From NCBI RefSeq assembly GCF_025979705.1, contig NZ_CP110136.1, positions 4,298,724 through 4,362,723 on the forward strand: 64,000 nucleotides of DNA, read 5' to 3'. Shown here piece by piece: positions 33,485 through 42,036 of this stretch (positions within the stretch are counted from its first letter, which is position 1; every line of letters starts with the position of its first letter). A model generated the notes under the pieces. It had not been told where the DNA came from, ran no database searches, and saw nothing but the letters and a program-made list of their open reading frames with translations. The translations under genes and the position numbers were made by a program. The DNA is from Hymenobacter sp. YIM 151858-1. Its GTDB lineage: Bacteria; Bacteroidota; Bacteroidia; Cytophagales; Hymenobacteraceae.

Positions 33485-33889
33485 ATGAAAGCCCAACGCC
33501 TAGGTGCCGTTGCCTTGCTCGTACGCGACTACGACGAAGCCATTGCGTTTTACACCCGCGCCCTGGGTTTCGAGCTGATTGAGGATACCGACCAAGGCAA
33601 CGGCAAGCGGTGGGTACTGGTGGCCCCGCCCGGTGCCCAGCCGGGCACCTGCCTGCTGCTGGCCAAAGCCGAAGGCGACGAGCAGCAGCAGGCCGTGGGC
33701 AACCAGAGCGGCGGCCGCGTATTCCTGTTTTTGTACACCGATGACTTTTGGCGCGACTACCGCGCCATGCGCGAGCGGGGCGTGCACTTTTTGGAGGAGC
33801 CGCGCACCGAAGCCTACGGCATCGTGGCCGTATTCCGCGACTACTACGGCCACAAGTGGGATTTGCTGGAGCCCCGCGCTGCCGAGTAG
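33485..33889 (+). CDS. VOC-superfamily (glyoxalase-like) protein
   Basis: The 134-residue protein from the ATG at 33485 (MKAQRLGAVALLVRDYDEAIAFYTRALGFE) has the paired beta-alpha-beta-beta-beta units of the vicinal oxygen chelate fold. FLYTDDFWRDYRAMRERGVHFLEEPRTEAYGIVAVFRDYYGHKWDLLEP forms the second half. Such proteins bind a divalent metal and include glyoxalases, dioxygenases and antibiotic-binding proteins. The metal ligands expected from this subfamily (a Glu near the end of each unit) are present. Substrate unknown. It lies 15 bases after the DUF5916 gene and is probably cotranscribed. Confidence 0.9.
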   Translation: MKAQRLGAVALLVRDYDEAIAFYTRALGFELIEDTDQGNGKRWVLVAPPGAQPGTCLLLAKAEGDEQQQAVGNQSGGRVFLFLYTDDFWRDYRAMRERGVHFLEEPRTEAYGIVAVFRDYYGHKWDLLEPRAAE

Positions 33890-33891
33890 CC

Positions 33892-34647
33892 TTAGCCCCT
33901 AGGTGGTCGTGAGCCCGCCGGTTTAGTGGGGTTGATTGGCCGGCCGAGCATAGGCTCCAATAAGCGCTGAGCTTTGTCGAGCGGTACAGGTTTGTATTCG
34001 ATGCCCAGGCTCTTCGCGTTGGCTTCTACGGTGGTGCTGAAACCAGCTTGCCGACGGCGTTTATTCACGTTAGCCGCGTCGTGTATAGGCCATACGAAGC
34101 TCTCCGTTGCCGGTTTGCCATCGACATCAACTACTCCCACCGATAGGGTTTGCGTGCCGTAGAGCTGCTCATGGCCCTGCCACATCAGGTAGCGGTCGAG
34201 CATGCGGGCGTATAGGTAAAACGGCACCTCGCCTCTCTGGGCTGCGCGTTTAACCAACGGTAGGTACTTTGGCAGGCGCGATGAGTGTTGGATTACGAGC
34301 AAGGCCACTTCGTTGGTAGGGGTGCCTACCAAGCGTTTGCCAGGGTAGCCGTAGCGGGCAATGATTTCGGCAACGCGGCGAATGTTGGCCGAATCTTGCG
34401 CAATCATCTTTCCGGCAATGTAGGGACCTACTTCCTGCGGAGGAATACCTGCTGCCCGGCCAACCGAGTCGAGTTGGCGCTCGGCGTTGGGGCCGCCCAT
34501 CAGCATGCGGCGGTAGTGTTGGTCTGCTACCGCTAGGCTATCCAGCTCGCGTTTCAATTGAGGGTTGAGTTTGCTCTGGCCAGCGGCGGTGTTTAGCAGC
34601 AGCCAACTGCAGCCGAGCAGGCCAAGGCAACGATACGTGAGGGGCAT
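33892..34647 (-). CDS. DUF6624-domain secreted protein
   Basis: The 251-residue protein begins with a short signal peptide (hydrophobic 7-20, ending AAGQ). The body contains SVGRAAGIPPQEVGPYIAGKMI, TNEVALLVIQHSSRLPKYLPLVKRAAQRGEV and the segment LYARMLDRYLMWQGHEQLYGTQ, which match the DUF6624 family. No catalytic function is established for this family. Near the C-terminus a Pro/Arg-rich tail begins. The gene is convergent with the VOC gene, the two stop codons being only 2 bases apart. It is single, with meaB starting its own unit upstream. Confidence 0.8.
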   Translation of the reverse strand: MPLTYRCLGLLGCSWLLLNTAAGQSKLNPQLKRELDSLAVADQHYRRMLMGGPNAERQLDSVGRAAGIPPQEVGPYIAGKMIAQDSANIRRVAEIIARYGYPGKRLVGTPTNEVALLVIQHSSRLPKYLPLVKRAAQRGEVPFYLYARMLDRYLMWQGHEQLYGTQTLSVGVVDVDGKPATESFVWPIHDAANVNKRRRQAGFSTTVEANAKSLGIEYKPVPLDKAQRLLEPMLGRPINPTKPAGSRPPRG

Positions 34648-34713
34648 AAGCTAGCGGGGGATGGGCAGTAAACTTAGCTAACCTTGCACGATGGCATAGC
34701 GTGGAGACTTACG

Positions 34714-35691
34714 CTACAAGTCAAGTAGCTCGTCGGCAGCGGCAAAGGCCGATTTTTCGCCGCGCATTACCTGCTCGCGAATTGCGCCTAGGTGCTGCTG
34801 CACGGAGGGGCGGGCATAAAAGCGTTCTTCTAAGGCCTCGCGGATGCTGTGGTGCAGCCACTGCAAGTTTTGGTCTTGCCGGCGGCGCTCAAAGTAACCG
34901 TTGCCACGCGCGTGCTCGAGGTAGCGTTGCAGCTCTTCCCACACGCCGGGCACGCCTTCGCCGGTTAGCGCTGAGCAGGTACGCACCACCGGCGCCCAAC
35001 CCGAGCTACCCAACGGGAAGAGGTGCAACGCCCCCTGGTACTCGCGGCGGGCACGCTTGGCAGCTACCTCGTTGCCCGAGTCGGCTTTGGTAATAACCAC
35101 GGCATCGGCCATTTCCATGATGCCGCGCTTCACGCCCTGCAGCTCGTCGCCGGCACCGGCCAGCATCAGCAGCAAAAAGAAATCGACCATGCCGTGCACA
35201 GCCGTTTCGCTTTGGCCCACACCCACGGTTTCGACGAAGATGACGTCGTAGCCGGCGGCTTCGCACAGTAGCAAGGCCTCGCGCGTAGCCCGCGCCACGC
35301 CACCTAGGGAGCGGCCCGCCGGCGAAGGCCGGATGTAGGCGTTGGCGTGCGCCGAAAGGTGCTGCATGCGGGTTTTATCGCCCAAAATGCTGCCGCCGCT
35401 GCGTTGGCTGGTGGGGTCGATGGCCAGCACGGCCAGGCGCAAGCCTAGTTGCTCCACCACGTACATGCCCAGCGCCTCGATAAAGGTGCTTTTGCCCACG
35501 CCCGGCACCCCCGTAATGCCAATGCGCACCGAGCGGCCCGTGCGCGGCAGCACGGCGCCAAGCACCTGCTGCGCCAACGTGTGGTCGGAGGCCAGGGTGC
35601 TTTCGACGAGCGTAATGGCGCGGCTGAGCACGAGCCGGTCGCCGGCAAGCAGGCCTTCGGTGTATTGTTCGGCGGTAAGGCGTCGGGCCAA
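34714..35691 (-). CDS. meaB: Methylmalonyl-CoA mutase-associated GTPase MeaB
   Basis: MeaB is a SIMIBI-class P-loop GTPase that gates delivery of adenosylcobalamin to methylmalonyl-CoA mutase and protects it from inactivation. The 325-residue protein contains the P-loop GVPGVGKSTFIEALG, the switch segment AVLAIDPTSQRSGGSILGDKTRM, a VETVGVGQSE switch and the G4-like VITKADSGNE. Length is normal for MeaB/ArgK. The mutase subunits in this window lie 23 kb further right, so the chaperone is not in their operon. Convergent-type arrangement with no shared promoter. The start ATG at 35691 is the only plausible one. Confidence 0.95.
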   Translation of the reverse strand: MARRLTAEQYTEGLLAGDRLVLSRAITLVESTLASDHTLAQQVLGAVLPRTGRSVRIGITGVPGVGKSTFIEALGMYVVEQLGLRLAVLAIDPTSQRSGGSILGDKTRMQHLSAHANAYIRPSPAGRSLGGVARATREALLLCEAAGYDVIFVETVGVGQSETAVHGMVDFFLLLMLAGAGDELQGVKRGIMEMADAVVITKADSGNEVAAKRARREYQGALHLFPLGSSGWAPVVRTCSALTGEGVPGVWEELQRYLEHARGNGYFERRRQDQNLQWLHHSIREALEERFYARPSVQQHLGAIREQVMRGEKSAFAAADELLDL

Positions 35692-35811
35692 AGCGGAGGG
35701 GCTAAGTAGGCGGTCAGGAAAGCCAAAGCCGCGGCACGGAGCAGCGGCTTTGGGCGGCTAAAAATACTTACTCGTAGGCTACGGCAAGGTACTGCCTAGG
35801 TTGGGCCTACA

Positions 35812-35852
35812 AACGCACCGGGCCGAGCGTTGTGCGCTCGGCCCGGTGCGTT
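35812..35852 (-). terminator. Hairpin at the end of the propeller gene
   Basis: A perfect 18-base stem (35812-35829 with 35835-35852, core ACGCACCGGGCCGAGCG) overlaps the stop codon of the leftward gene. The stem is strong but the T tract is weak. Confidence 0.7.
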
Positions 35853-36963
35853 AGGGTTTCTGCTGAAAGTAAATCTGGATGAAGTTGGGCAGCCCCAGCT
35901 TACCGCGGCGGCCGCCGAGCTTGATACCATCGTCGACGTACTTGCTGGCCATGCCCATGGCGTTGGGGTTCTCGACAACCCCTAGGTACGGGTTGTCTTC
36001 GCGGGCCACGTAGATGCGGCCATCGGGGCCGAGCTGCAGCGAGCCAATTTTGCGGTTGGCTGAGTTACCCACAGCAGTTTTGGTGCCGCTGGCCAAATCT
36101 ACCTGCCACACCTGGGCGTTGCCGCCACCGTTGCCATTGCTGGTAGCGTAAAGCTTGCTGCCATCCGGCGAAAACTCCACGCCGTAAGCTTCCTCAAAGG
36201 GGCCGTACGACTTGGGGTTGCTCACCTTGCCGGTAGCGTTGTCGAAATCAAATACCTCCACGCGGTTGGCCTCGCGCCAGATAGCTACGGCCAGCTTGCG
36301 GCCATCGGGCGAGAACTTCATGCAGCCAATGGCGTTGCGGCCGGGGCCGGCGTGCATGGCGCCTACGTTGCTGAGGTTGGGTTTGGTAACTACGCCATCG
36401 GGCGTGACGAGGTAGCTCACAAAGGCATTGGAGTTCCAGCGGTGCCCCACCACCCAAATGTCGCGGCCGTTGCGGTGGCGCACGGCGGCCAGCTTTTCGG
36501 CCACCGGCGAAATCAGCAGCATGTTGCTGCGCTTCACGTCGCCGAGGCCGCCTTCGGCCGTCATATCAACCACGGAGTAGCGCATGCCGTTGGAGCTGCC
36601 CTCGGCGCCGGTAGTGAAGATGTAGAACACGTTGCCGCTGCCGGGGTCGGGCACGATGAGCGCGCTTTGGCTGCTCGATTTGCTGCCCATCAGGTTTTTG
36701 CCGTTCAGCATGGGCTCGTGCTGCCGGTTCCAGACGGTGACGCCGTTGGTGTAGAACAGCAGCTGCCCACGCGAGGTAGTGGCCACCGACGAGCCCTCGT
36801 AGGTGCTCAATTTGCCATCGAGCAGGGGGGTGGGCGCGCCCTGCCGGAAATCCAGGCCGGCCTCCTGGCCGAAGTACCAGATGGAGGATTGCTGCTGAGC
36901 CTGAGCACCTAGGGGCCCGAGCAATAGCAGGAGGAGCGGGAAAAGTCGAAAACGCATGTGCAT
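35851..36963 (-). CDS. Secreted beta-propeller protein
   Basis: The protein (370 residues from the ATG at 36963; a second ATG at 36957 is equally possible) has a Leu-rich signal peptide (MHMRFRLFPLLLLLLGPLG, ending AQAQ). The mature part begins SIWYFGQEAGLDFRQG, the start typical of Bacteroidota propeller proteins with gliding or T9SS ties. Blades include GNVFYIFTTG, RDIWVVGHRWNSNAFVSYLV, MKFSPDGRKLAVAIW and VEFSPDGSKLYATSNG. It ends GLPNFIQIYFQQKP with no sorting domain, unlike longer relatives. The ORF is open to 37257 but that part lies in an inverted-repeat region and is not part of the gene. Function unknown. Confidence 0.82.
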   Translation of the reverse strand: MHMRFRLFPLLLLLLGPLGAQAQQQSSIWYFGQEAGLDFRQGAPTPLLDGKLSTYEGSSVATTSRGQLLFYTNGVTVWNRQHEPMLNGKNLMGSKSSSQSALIVPDPGSGNVFYIFTTGAEGSSNGMRYSVVDMTAEGGLGDVKRSNMLLISPVAEKLAAVRHRNGRDIWVVGHRWNSNAFVSYLVTPDGVVTKPNLSNVGAMHAGPGRNAIGCMKFSPDGRKLAVAIWREANRVEVFDFDNATGKVSNPKSYGPFEEAYGVEFSPDGSKLYATSNGNGGGNAQVWQVDLASGTKTAVGNSANRKIGSLQLGPDGRIYVAREDNPYLGVVENPNAMGMASKYVDDGIKLGGRRGKLGLPNFIQIYFQQKP

Positions 36964-37036
36964 TTGCCACGGCCCAACCGAATTGTGAGCGGTTGGGCTT
37001 GGCCGACTAATAACGCAAAAGCGTGCCAAACAGGTG

Positions 37037-37247
37037 CCTCCCCCTCGGCCCCTGCCTTGCTCCAGGCGCGACATCGCGGAGCGGGGGACCCAGACGTCAG
37101 CAACGATTCCGTTCAACGATTGCGGCGGCTGCGGCTCACGCCTTCGCCGCCGCCCTACTGTAGCGCTACAATCCCTCAGCCCCGCAATAGTTGCTGACGT
37201 CTGGCTCTCCCTCTCCGCCGGAGAGGGGGCCGGGGGGTGAGGCCTCA
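37037..37247. repeat. Composite inverted repeat between Nudix and propeller genes
   Basis: Perfect 15-base inverted arms CCAGACGTCAGCAAC (37090-37104) and GTTGCTGACGTCTGG (37190-37204) bound a GC-rich core. Outside them are C-rich and G-rich flanks (CCTCCCCCTCGGCCCCTG at 37037 and a GGGGCCGGGGGGTGAGG block at 37227). The latter block, inverted, recurs at 49012-49043 and in weaker form at 10131. The element is non-coding and fills the 281-base gap 36964-37244. Confidence 0.7.
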
Positions 37248-37790
37248 CACCGCCCACTCGCCCGCCAGCAACCTGGGCAGCAGCGGCCGCACGATGCGGT
37301 AGCTCAGGCCCCAGAGTTTATGCTCGCCGATGCGGATAAACGAAATGGGCATGGGGCGGGGCCAACCCTCCAGCTGCCAGTGCTCGGTGGCGTGGTTGGC
37401 GGGGTCGGCAAGGTCGGTCACGCGCACTTCCAGCACTTCTTCTACCTCGCGCTCCAGCCAGCGCCACACCTCGGGGCGGGTGATGCGGGCCAGAAAAGGC
37501 GCCACCTGGTAGCCCGTGGTGATGGTGCTGATGACGGGCAATTCGGTAAGCACCTGAATGGCCGAGCTGGGCAGGTGTACTTCCTCCTCGGTTTCGCGCA
37601 GGGCGGTGTGCAGCAGCGACGTGTCGGTGGGGTCGTGCTTGCCGCCGGGGAAAGCCAGCTGCCCGCCGTGTACGCCGTAGTTGCTGCGGCGCACCAGCAC
37701 CAGGTGCAGCTCGCCTTTGGCGTCGCGGTACACGGGCACGAGTACGGCGGCGGGGCGCAGGGTAGCGGACGACGGGGCAGGGGTGCTCAT
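37245..37790 (-). CDS. CoA-pyrophosphatase-type Nudix hydrolase
   Basis: The 181-residue protein contains the Nudix box GGKHDPTDTSLLHTALRETEEEV preceded by RRSNYGVHGGQLAFPGG. That preceding segment is the UPF0035 signature of NudL-type enzymes that hydrolyse CoA to phosphopantetheine and adenosine 3',5'-diphosphate. The three Glu of the REtEEE metal site are present. Near the C-terminus SYRIVRPLL is also family-like. Substrate assignment rests on the upstream motif only. Its neighbour upstream is a cupin gene on the same strand 37 bases away, so they may be cotranscribed. Confidence 0.9.
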   Translation of the reverse strand: MSTPAPSSATLRPAAVLVPVYRDAKGELHLVLVRRSNYGVHGGQLAFPGGKHDPTDTSLLHTALRETEEEVHLPSSAIQVLTELPVISTITTGYQVAPFLARITRPEVWRWLEREVEEVLEVRVTDLADPANHATEHWQLEGWPRPMPISFIRIGEHKLWGLSYRIVRPLLPRLLAGEWAV

Positions 37791-37826
37791 GCGGTATTTG
37801 TGGCTAAGCGACCTAGGGCACGTGGG

Positions 37827-38195
37827 CTAAATACGCTCCAGGTTTTCGACGGTTCGCTCGCCCTGCACGTTGCCGGTGTTCAGGGTGCCGGCGGGCTCAA
37901 ACAGCAGCAGGTGCACTTCCTCGTCGGCTACGGGGCGGTGCTCCACGCCGCGCGGCACCACCAAAAACTCGCCCGGCTCCAGCCAAATGGGCTCTTGCCC
38001 GCGCAGCTCCATGCACAAGCGGCCTTTCACTACCAGAAATAGCTCGTCTTCGTGCTCGTGGTGGTGCCACACAAAGGGGCCCTGCAGCTTGGCCAGCTTC
38101 ACGTGTTGGCCATTCAGCTCGCCCACGATTTTGGGGCGCCATTGCTCCTGAAACAGGTTAAACTTCTCCTGCAGGTTTACTTTTTGCAGCGTCAT
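37827..38195 (-). CDS. Small cupin-domain protein
   Basis: The 122-residue protein is a single cupin barrel. The metal-binding motifs are visible as PFVWHHHEHEDELFLVVKG (motif 1, His-His and Glu) and PGEFLVVPRGVEHRP (motif 2, His). Residues 25-100 form the barrel, the ends are short extensions. Such single-domain cupins include isomerases, dioxygenases and sugar-binding proteins. The role is not determinable. It starts 150 bases from the divergent acetyltransferase gene. Confidence 0.9.
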   Translation of the reverse strand: MTLQKVNLQEKFNLFQEQWRPKIVGELNGQHVKLAKLQGPFVWHHHEHEDELFLVVKGRLCMELRGQEPIWLEPGEFLVVPRGVEHRPVADEEVHLLLFEPAGTLNTGNVQGERTVENLERI

Positions 38196-38345
38196 GCGGT
38201 GTCAAACGGTAGAGTACGACGATGATGTAAGCAACGCCCGGCACGCCGAGCACTTGGGTTGGGCAGGGCTACCAACGCTTCGGGGCGTAAGGTTTTGCTG
38301 TAGTTTACGGCCCAAACCGCTTGCCTTACCCCCAGCCCTGCTGCC

Positions 38346-38993
38346 ATGGAAGCTTCCTCGTTAACTCACGGGCCCGATCCGGGCGCAATCTATCCGATGC
38401 CCGGCCAGCAGCGGCTGGTGTTTCTGAAAAATATCATCAACGACCCGCGCATTGAGGTGGGCGAGTACACGTACTACGATGACTTTGCGGACCCGCACCA
38501 TTTCCTGGAAAACGTGCTTTACCACTTCCCCTTCAGCCAGGACAAGCTGCGCATTGGCCGGTTTTGCATGATAGCCAGCGGGGCGAAGTTTGTGATGAAC
38601 GGCGGCAACCACCGCACCGATGTGTTCACGGCCTATCCGTTCCCGATTTTCGGGCAGGGCTGGGAGCAGGCATTCGGGCCCGATAAATGGCCGAGCAAAG
38701 GCGACCTGGTGGTGGGCCACGACGTTTGGATTGGCCACGATGCCCTGCTGATGCCCGGCGTGCAAGTGGGCAACGGGGCCATTATCGCCACGCGGGCCGT
38801 AGTAGCGCGCGATGTGCCGCCTTACGCCGTGGTGGCGGGCAACCCGGCCACCGTAGTGCGCATGCGCTTCGATGCCGACACCATTGCCCGCTTGGAGCAA
38901 GTAGCGTGGTGGAACTGGGACGTCGCCAAAATAACCCGCAACCTGGCCGCCATTTGCTCGCGCGACCTCGCTGCCCTGGAGCGCGCCGAGTAG
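38346..38993 (+). CDS. Vat/CatB-type xenobiotic acetyltransferase
   Basis: The 215-residue protein is a left-handed beta-helix acyltransferase. The N-terminus GPDPGAIYPMPGQQRLVFLKNI and IEVGEYTYYDDFADPHHFLENVLYHF, the FCMIASGAKFVMNGGNHRTD loop with the catalytic His, and WIGHDALLMPGVQVGNGAIIATRAVVARDVPPYAVVAGNPA follow the virginiamycin (streptogramin A) O-acetyltransferase subfamily closely. Many environmental bacteria carry such genes chromosomally. Resistance activity cannot be claimed from sequence. It is a lone gene between divergent and convergent neighbours, with composition like the surroundings, so it does not look recently acquired. Confidence 0.9.
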   Translation: MEASSLTHGPDPGAIYPMPGQQRLVFLKNIINDPRIEVGEYTYYDDFADPHHFLENVLYHFPFSQDKLRIGRFCMIASGAKFVMNGGNHRTDVFTAYPFPIFGQGWEQAFGPDKWPSKGDLVVGHDVWIGHDALLMPGVQVGNGAIIATRAVVARDVPPYAVVAGNPATVVRMRFDADTIARLEQVAWWNWDVAKITRNLAAICSRDLAALERAE

Positions 38994-38998
38994 CCCGG

Positions 38999-39730
38999 CT
39001 AGCGCAGCACGTAGCTGCCCTGCTCGGTTACCGCTACCTGGGGCACCGTGCGGTGCGCCTCGAAGTAGCGGTAGGCCGGCGCCAGGCTTTGCCAAAAAGC
39101 GTAGTGCGGGCTGCCGCGACGCGTGTGCAAAGCCTCGTCGGTAAGCTCGAAGGGGAAAATGTGCACCGGCAGCTCGGCTTGCCCGGCGGCCCGGGCCTCC
39201 ACGGCCAGCACGTACAGCTCCTCCATCAGCGCATCCGTTATGGGCAGGCAGCCGATGGTAACATCGGAGCCGTGGATGAATATGTCGCCGCCGGGGTTGG
39301 GGGCCGCGTGGGCGAGGTCGGCGGGGTTGGGGTAATCGAGGCCCAGCGAGAGGTGGTACAGGCTTTGGGGGTTGAAACGGTCGACCAAATAAAAGCCCTC
39401 GGGCACCTGCCCATCGCCAGCGCGGCGCTTGGGGCCTAGGGTGCCCGAGGTGCCCGCCAGGTAGTAGCTCCGCAGCAGCTGAAACCGGCCTTCGCCCTGG
39501 TTGCGGGCCCACACCTCCAGGCGGCGGCCTACCTTAAAGGCGCGCAGGTACAGCTCGAGCCGCTCGGGTTGCAGCTGCCGGCGCTGCAAATCGGCCTGCA
39601 GCCGGGGCCAGCAGTGGGTGTAGGCGGTGCGCACCCGCGGGTAGCGGTTTTGCTCGGCCCGAAAGGCAGGAACGGCGGAAGGCCCTAAGCCGAGTATCGG
39701 CAGGAGCAGCAGGCACAGCAATAAGCGCAT
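38999..39730 (-). CDS. YafK-type L,D-transpeptidase-like protein
   Basis: The 243-residue protein has an N-terminal signal peptide (MRLLLCLLLLPILGLGPS). The YkuD-like catalytic domain has the motif GDIFIHGSDVTIGCLPIT (His153, Cys161), with the nucleophilic cysteine in the HGxxxTxGCL arrangement. In characterised relatives YafK detaches Braun lipoprotein from, or edits, peptidoglycan. Conserved RVGRRLEVWARNQG-like and PEGFYLVDRFNP segments precede the site. Its end is 5 bases from the convergent acetyltransferase stop. Role in this organism is probably cell-wall remodelling (inference). Confidence 0.9.
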   Translation of the reverse strand: MRLLLCLLLLPILGLGPSAVPAFRAEQNRYPRVRTAYTHCWPRLQADLQRRQLQPERLELYLRAFKVGRRLEVWARNQGEGRFQLLRSYYLAGTSGTLGPKRRAGDGQVPEGFYLVDRFNPQSLYHLSLGLDYPNPADLAHAAPNPGGDIFIHGSDVTIGCLPITDALMEELYVLAVEARAAGQAELPVHIFPFELTDEALHTRRGSPHYAFWQSLAPAYRYFEAHRTVPQVAVTEQGSYVLR

Positions 39731-39850
39731 TGGTAGGGGCGGAGAGGCAGATTCGGAACCTCAACGTTACCACGCTTGCGCTTAGTATTCAAATATCCGG
39801 ATGTAACTAGCCTGATGCCTGGCTGCTTGCCGCCGTGCTTTTGCGCGGGG

Positions 39851-40171
39851 TTACCTGAGGCCGGGCAGGGTTTTCCAGGTTACCTCCGATACCGCATCGG
39901 TTTTGGTAGAGAGGTACTGGTTGTAGAGCGCCTCGGCCTGGCCGTGGTCGAGCACGGCGGGGCCTTCGGAACGCAGCACCAGCAACGGGGCGTTGGCGCC
40001 CAACCCCAGGCCCTGCGCCAGCGCCTGGTGCAGCTCGGGCGGCGTGGCGGCATCCTGCAGCTTTACCACCGTAATGGTTTGGCCGTCGTGCTCGATTTGC
40101 GTGTACACGCCCGTGGGGCTGGTCGAGAACGTGCCGCCGGGGCCGGCTGGGTAGTCTTGGTCGTGTTGCAT
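39851..40171 (-). CDS. Hypothetical protein, 106 residues
   Basis: I do not recognise this protein. From the ATG at 40171 it begins MQHDQDYPAGPGGTFSTSPTGVYTQIEHDGQTITVVKLQD. It is short, cytosolic, with no membrane segment, and ends KTLPGLR. Residues 40-85 contain ALAQGLGLGANAPLLVLRSEG and AVLDHGQAEALYNQYL, plausible as an alpha/beta fold. The longer ORF to 40228 adds residues without character. Composition matches the neighbourhood. It is flanked by the transpeptidase gene (same strand, downstream) and a divergent lipoprotein gene. Confidence 0.6.
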   Translation of the reverse strand: MQHDQDYPAGPGGTFSTSPTGVYTQIEHDGQTITVVKLQDAATPPELHQALAQGLGLGANAPLLVLRSEGPAVLDHGQAEALYNQYLSTKTDAVSEVTWKTLPGLR

Positions 40172-40369
40172 AAACGTGGATAGCGGGTGGCTAATGCGCT
40201 GTACGCAGAACCACTGCCGCGCGGCCAAACGGGCCCAGGTTACCTAGCTTGGCTTGGTGGTGGCGGCAGGGGCCGGGCATCTGCGGGCGGCGTGCCTGCG
40301 TAGAGGCTTAGGCTTGCCCGGTGTGCGCAGCACCAAGCGGGCTTGTGCGCACCCAACTACCTGCCCGCT

Positions 40370-40912
40370 ATGAAAACCCTGTTGTTTGCCTTGTTGCTGA
40401 GCCTGACTGCCTGCACCGCCACCAACGTCGAGTCGGTAAACGAGGCGCCGGGCGTCAACTTTGCGGCCTACCGCACCTACAATTTCCTGGATGTATCGGC
40501 CCGCAACGAGGCCGCTTTCCAAAGCCCGCTCAACGGTGTAGAAGAGCTTAAAAGCGCCATTGCCGCGCAGCTGGAGCGCCGCGGCTACCGGCGCGCCGAG
40601 CAGCCCGATGTGTGGGTAAACATTGGCATCGTAACCCGGCAGCGCGTGCAAACCCGCGAAACCACCGTTCGGGAGGCGCCCGTGTACCTGGGGCAGCGGC
40701 GCTACGCGTGGCGCAGCCAGGAGGTGCCCGTGCGCGAGTACACCGAGGGCACGGCCACCGTGGAGCTGGTGGATGCCGCCCGCAACGAGCAAGTGTGGGA
40801 GGGCGCCGTGGCCGGCGTGCTCAGCAACAACCCCGAAGCCCTCAGCAAGCGCATCGATGCCGCTATGGGCGAGCTGTTCGAGCGCTACCCCGTGAAACCC
40901 CAGCAGCCCTAG
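40370..40912 (+). CDS. DUF4136-domain lipoprotein
   Basis: The 180-residue protein from the ATG at 40370 (MKTLLFALLLSLTAC) is a lipoprotein with lipobox LTAC at Cys15. The DUF4136 pattern follows: GVNFAAYRTYNFLD at residue 30, IAAQLERRGYRRAEQPDVWVNIGI around 65, and the C-terminal VELVDAARNEQVWEGAVAGVLSNNP. The family is widespread in envelope proteins with no known biochemical activity. It ends with TAG inside a CCTAGG palindrome and is followed 9 bases later by the alpha/beta hydrolase gene, so the two form an operon. Confidence 0.88.
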   Translation: MKTLLFALLLSLTACTATNVESVNEAPGVNFAAYRTYNFLDVSARNEAAFQSPLNGVEELKSAIAAQLERRGYRRAEQPDVWVNIGIVTRQRVQTRETTVREAPVYLGQRRYAWRSQEVPVREYTEGTATVELVDAARNEQVWEGAVAGVLSNNPEALSKRIDAAMGELFERYPVKPQQP

Positions 40913-40921
40913 GTAGCCGCC

Positions 40922-41893
40922 ATGCCCACCGCTTCCGCCTACGTGCCCGATGTGCTTGAGGGCTTTGAGCAGCTGCCCATCGAGCAGCCCGCCGACTACG
41001 AGGGGCCGGTGCGCTGCACGTTGGTGCGGCCGCAGGCACCGCCGCCGGCCGCCACCGGGCGCGCCGTGCTTTACGTGCACGGTTTCTCCGATTACTTTTT
41101 TCAGCGCGAGCTGGCCGAGCAGTGGCAGCAGCACGGCTTTCGGTTTTATGCCCTGGATTTGCGCAAGTACGGCCGCTCGTTGCTGCCGCACCAGCGCCCC
41201 AACAACGTGCGCCACCTGGGCGAGTACTTCGCCGACCTCGACGCCGCCCTAGGTCGGCTGCAGGCCGAGGGTGCCCGCACCATTGTGCTGAACGCGCACT
41301 CCACCGGCGGGCTGATTGCGGCTTTGTATGCCGACGGCGGTACGCTGCGCACGGCCGTGGCGGCGCTGGTGCTCAACAGCCCGTTTCTGGAAATGAACCA
41401 GCCCTGGTTGCTGCGCCGCGTGGCCCTGCCCGTGGTTACACGGCTTGGGGCCGTAGCGCCCAACTTCGGCCTGCCGGCGCGGCTGCCCTGGGGCTATGGC
41501 CAAAGCCTGCACCGGCAATACCACGGCGAGTGGGACTACAACCTCCGCTGGAAGCCCGTTGAGGTGTTTCCCGTCAATTTTGGCTGGTTGCGCGCCATCC
41601 GGCAGGGGCACAAGCGCGTGGCCCGCGGCCTGCACGTGCAGCAGCCGGTGCTGGTGCTGCACTCGGGCCGCACGGTGCGCCGCTACCACCCGTTTTCCGA
41701 CGAGTATTTCGGGGCCGATGGCGTGCTGAACGTGCAGCACATCGGGGCGCTGGCCCCGCGCCTGGGGCCGCGCGTAACGGTGCGCGCCATCGAGGGCGGC
41801 ATGCACGATCTGGTGCTTTCGCGGCCCGCCGTGCGCGCCGAGGTATACCGCCAAATGTTCGGGTGGGTGCAGCAGGTGCTGCCGCCGGCCTAG
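40922..41893 (+). CDS. Alpha/beta hydrolase, serine aminopeptidase S33 (lysophospholipase-like)
   Basis: This 323-residue cytosolic hydrolase has a GRAVLYVHGFSDYFFQRELAEQW oxyanion segment. The nucleophile elbow is LNAHSTGGLIAALYA (Ser in HSTGG, not the usual G-x-S-x-G first residue) and a His near the end is IEGGMHDLVLS. DLRKYGRSL matches monoacylglycerol lipase-like members. The Asp is likely in VLVLHSGRTV region to FSDEYFGADG. Substrate is unknown, perhaps a lipid ester. The stop codon TAG is in a CCTAGG site. It follows the DUF4136 gene by 9 bases. Confidence 0.88.
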   Translation: MPTASAYVPDVLEGFEQLPIEQPADYEGPVRCTLVRPQAPPPAATGRAVLYVHGFSDYFFQRELAEQWQQHGFRFYALDLRKYGRSLLPHQRPNNVRHLGEYFADLDAALGRLQAEGARTIVLNAHSTGGLIAALYADGGTLRTAVAALVLNSPFLEMNQPWLLRRVALPVVTRLGAVAPNFGLPARLPWGYGQSLHRQYHGEWDYNLRWKPVEVFPVNFGWLRAIRQGHKRVARGLHVQQPVLVLHSGRTVRRYHPFSDEYFGADGVLNVQHIGALAPRLGPRVTVRAIEGGMHDLVLSRPAVRAEVYRQMFGWVQQVLPPA

Positions 41894-42036
41894 GGGCCGC
41901 GGGCAAGCTCGGCTACATCGCAATTGGGCAGGGTGCGTATGGGAAGGGTATCGGCCCAGCGGCCCTAGGTGCCCGCCGCCCGGCGGGGCCGGGCCACCTC
42001 GGTGGGGCGAGTATCCACGTCAAAATATCCTTCCCG

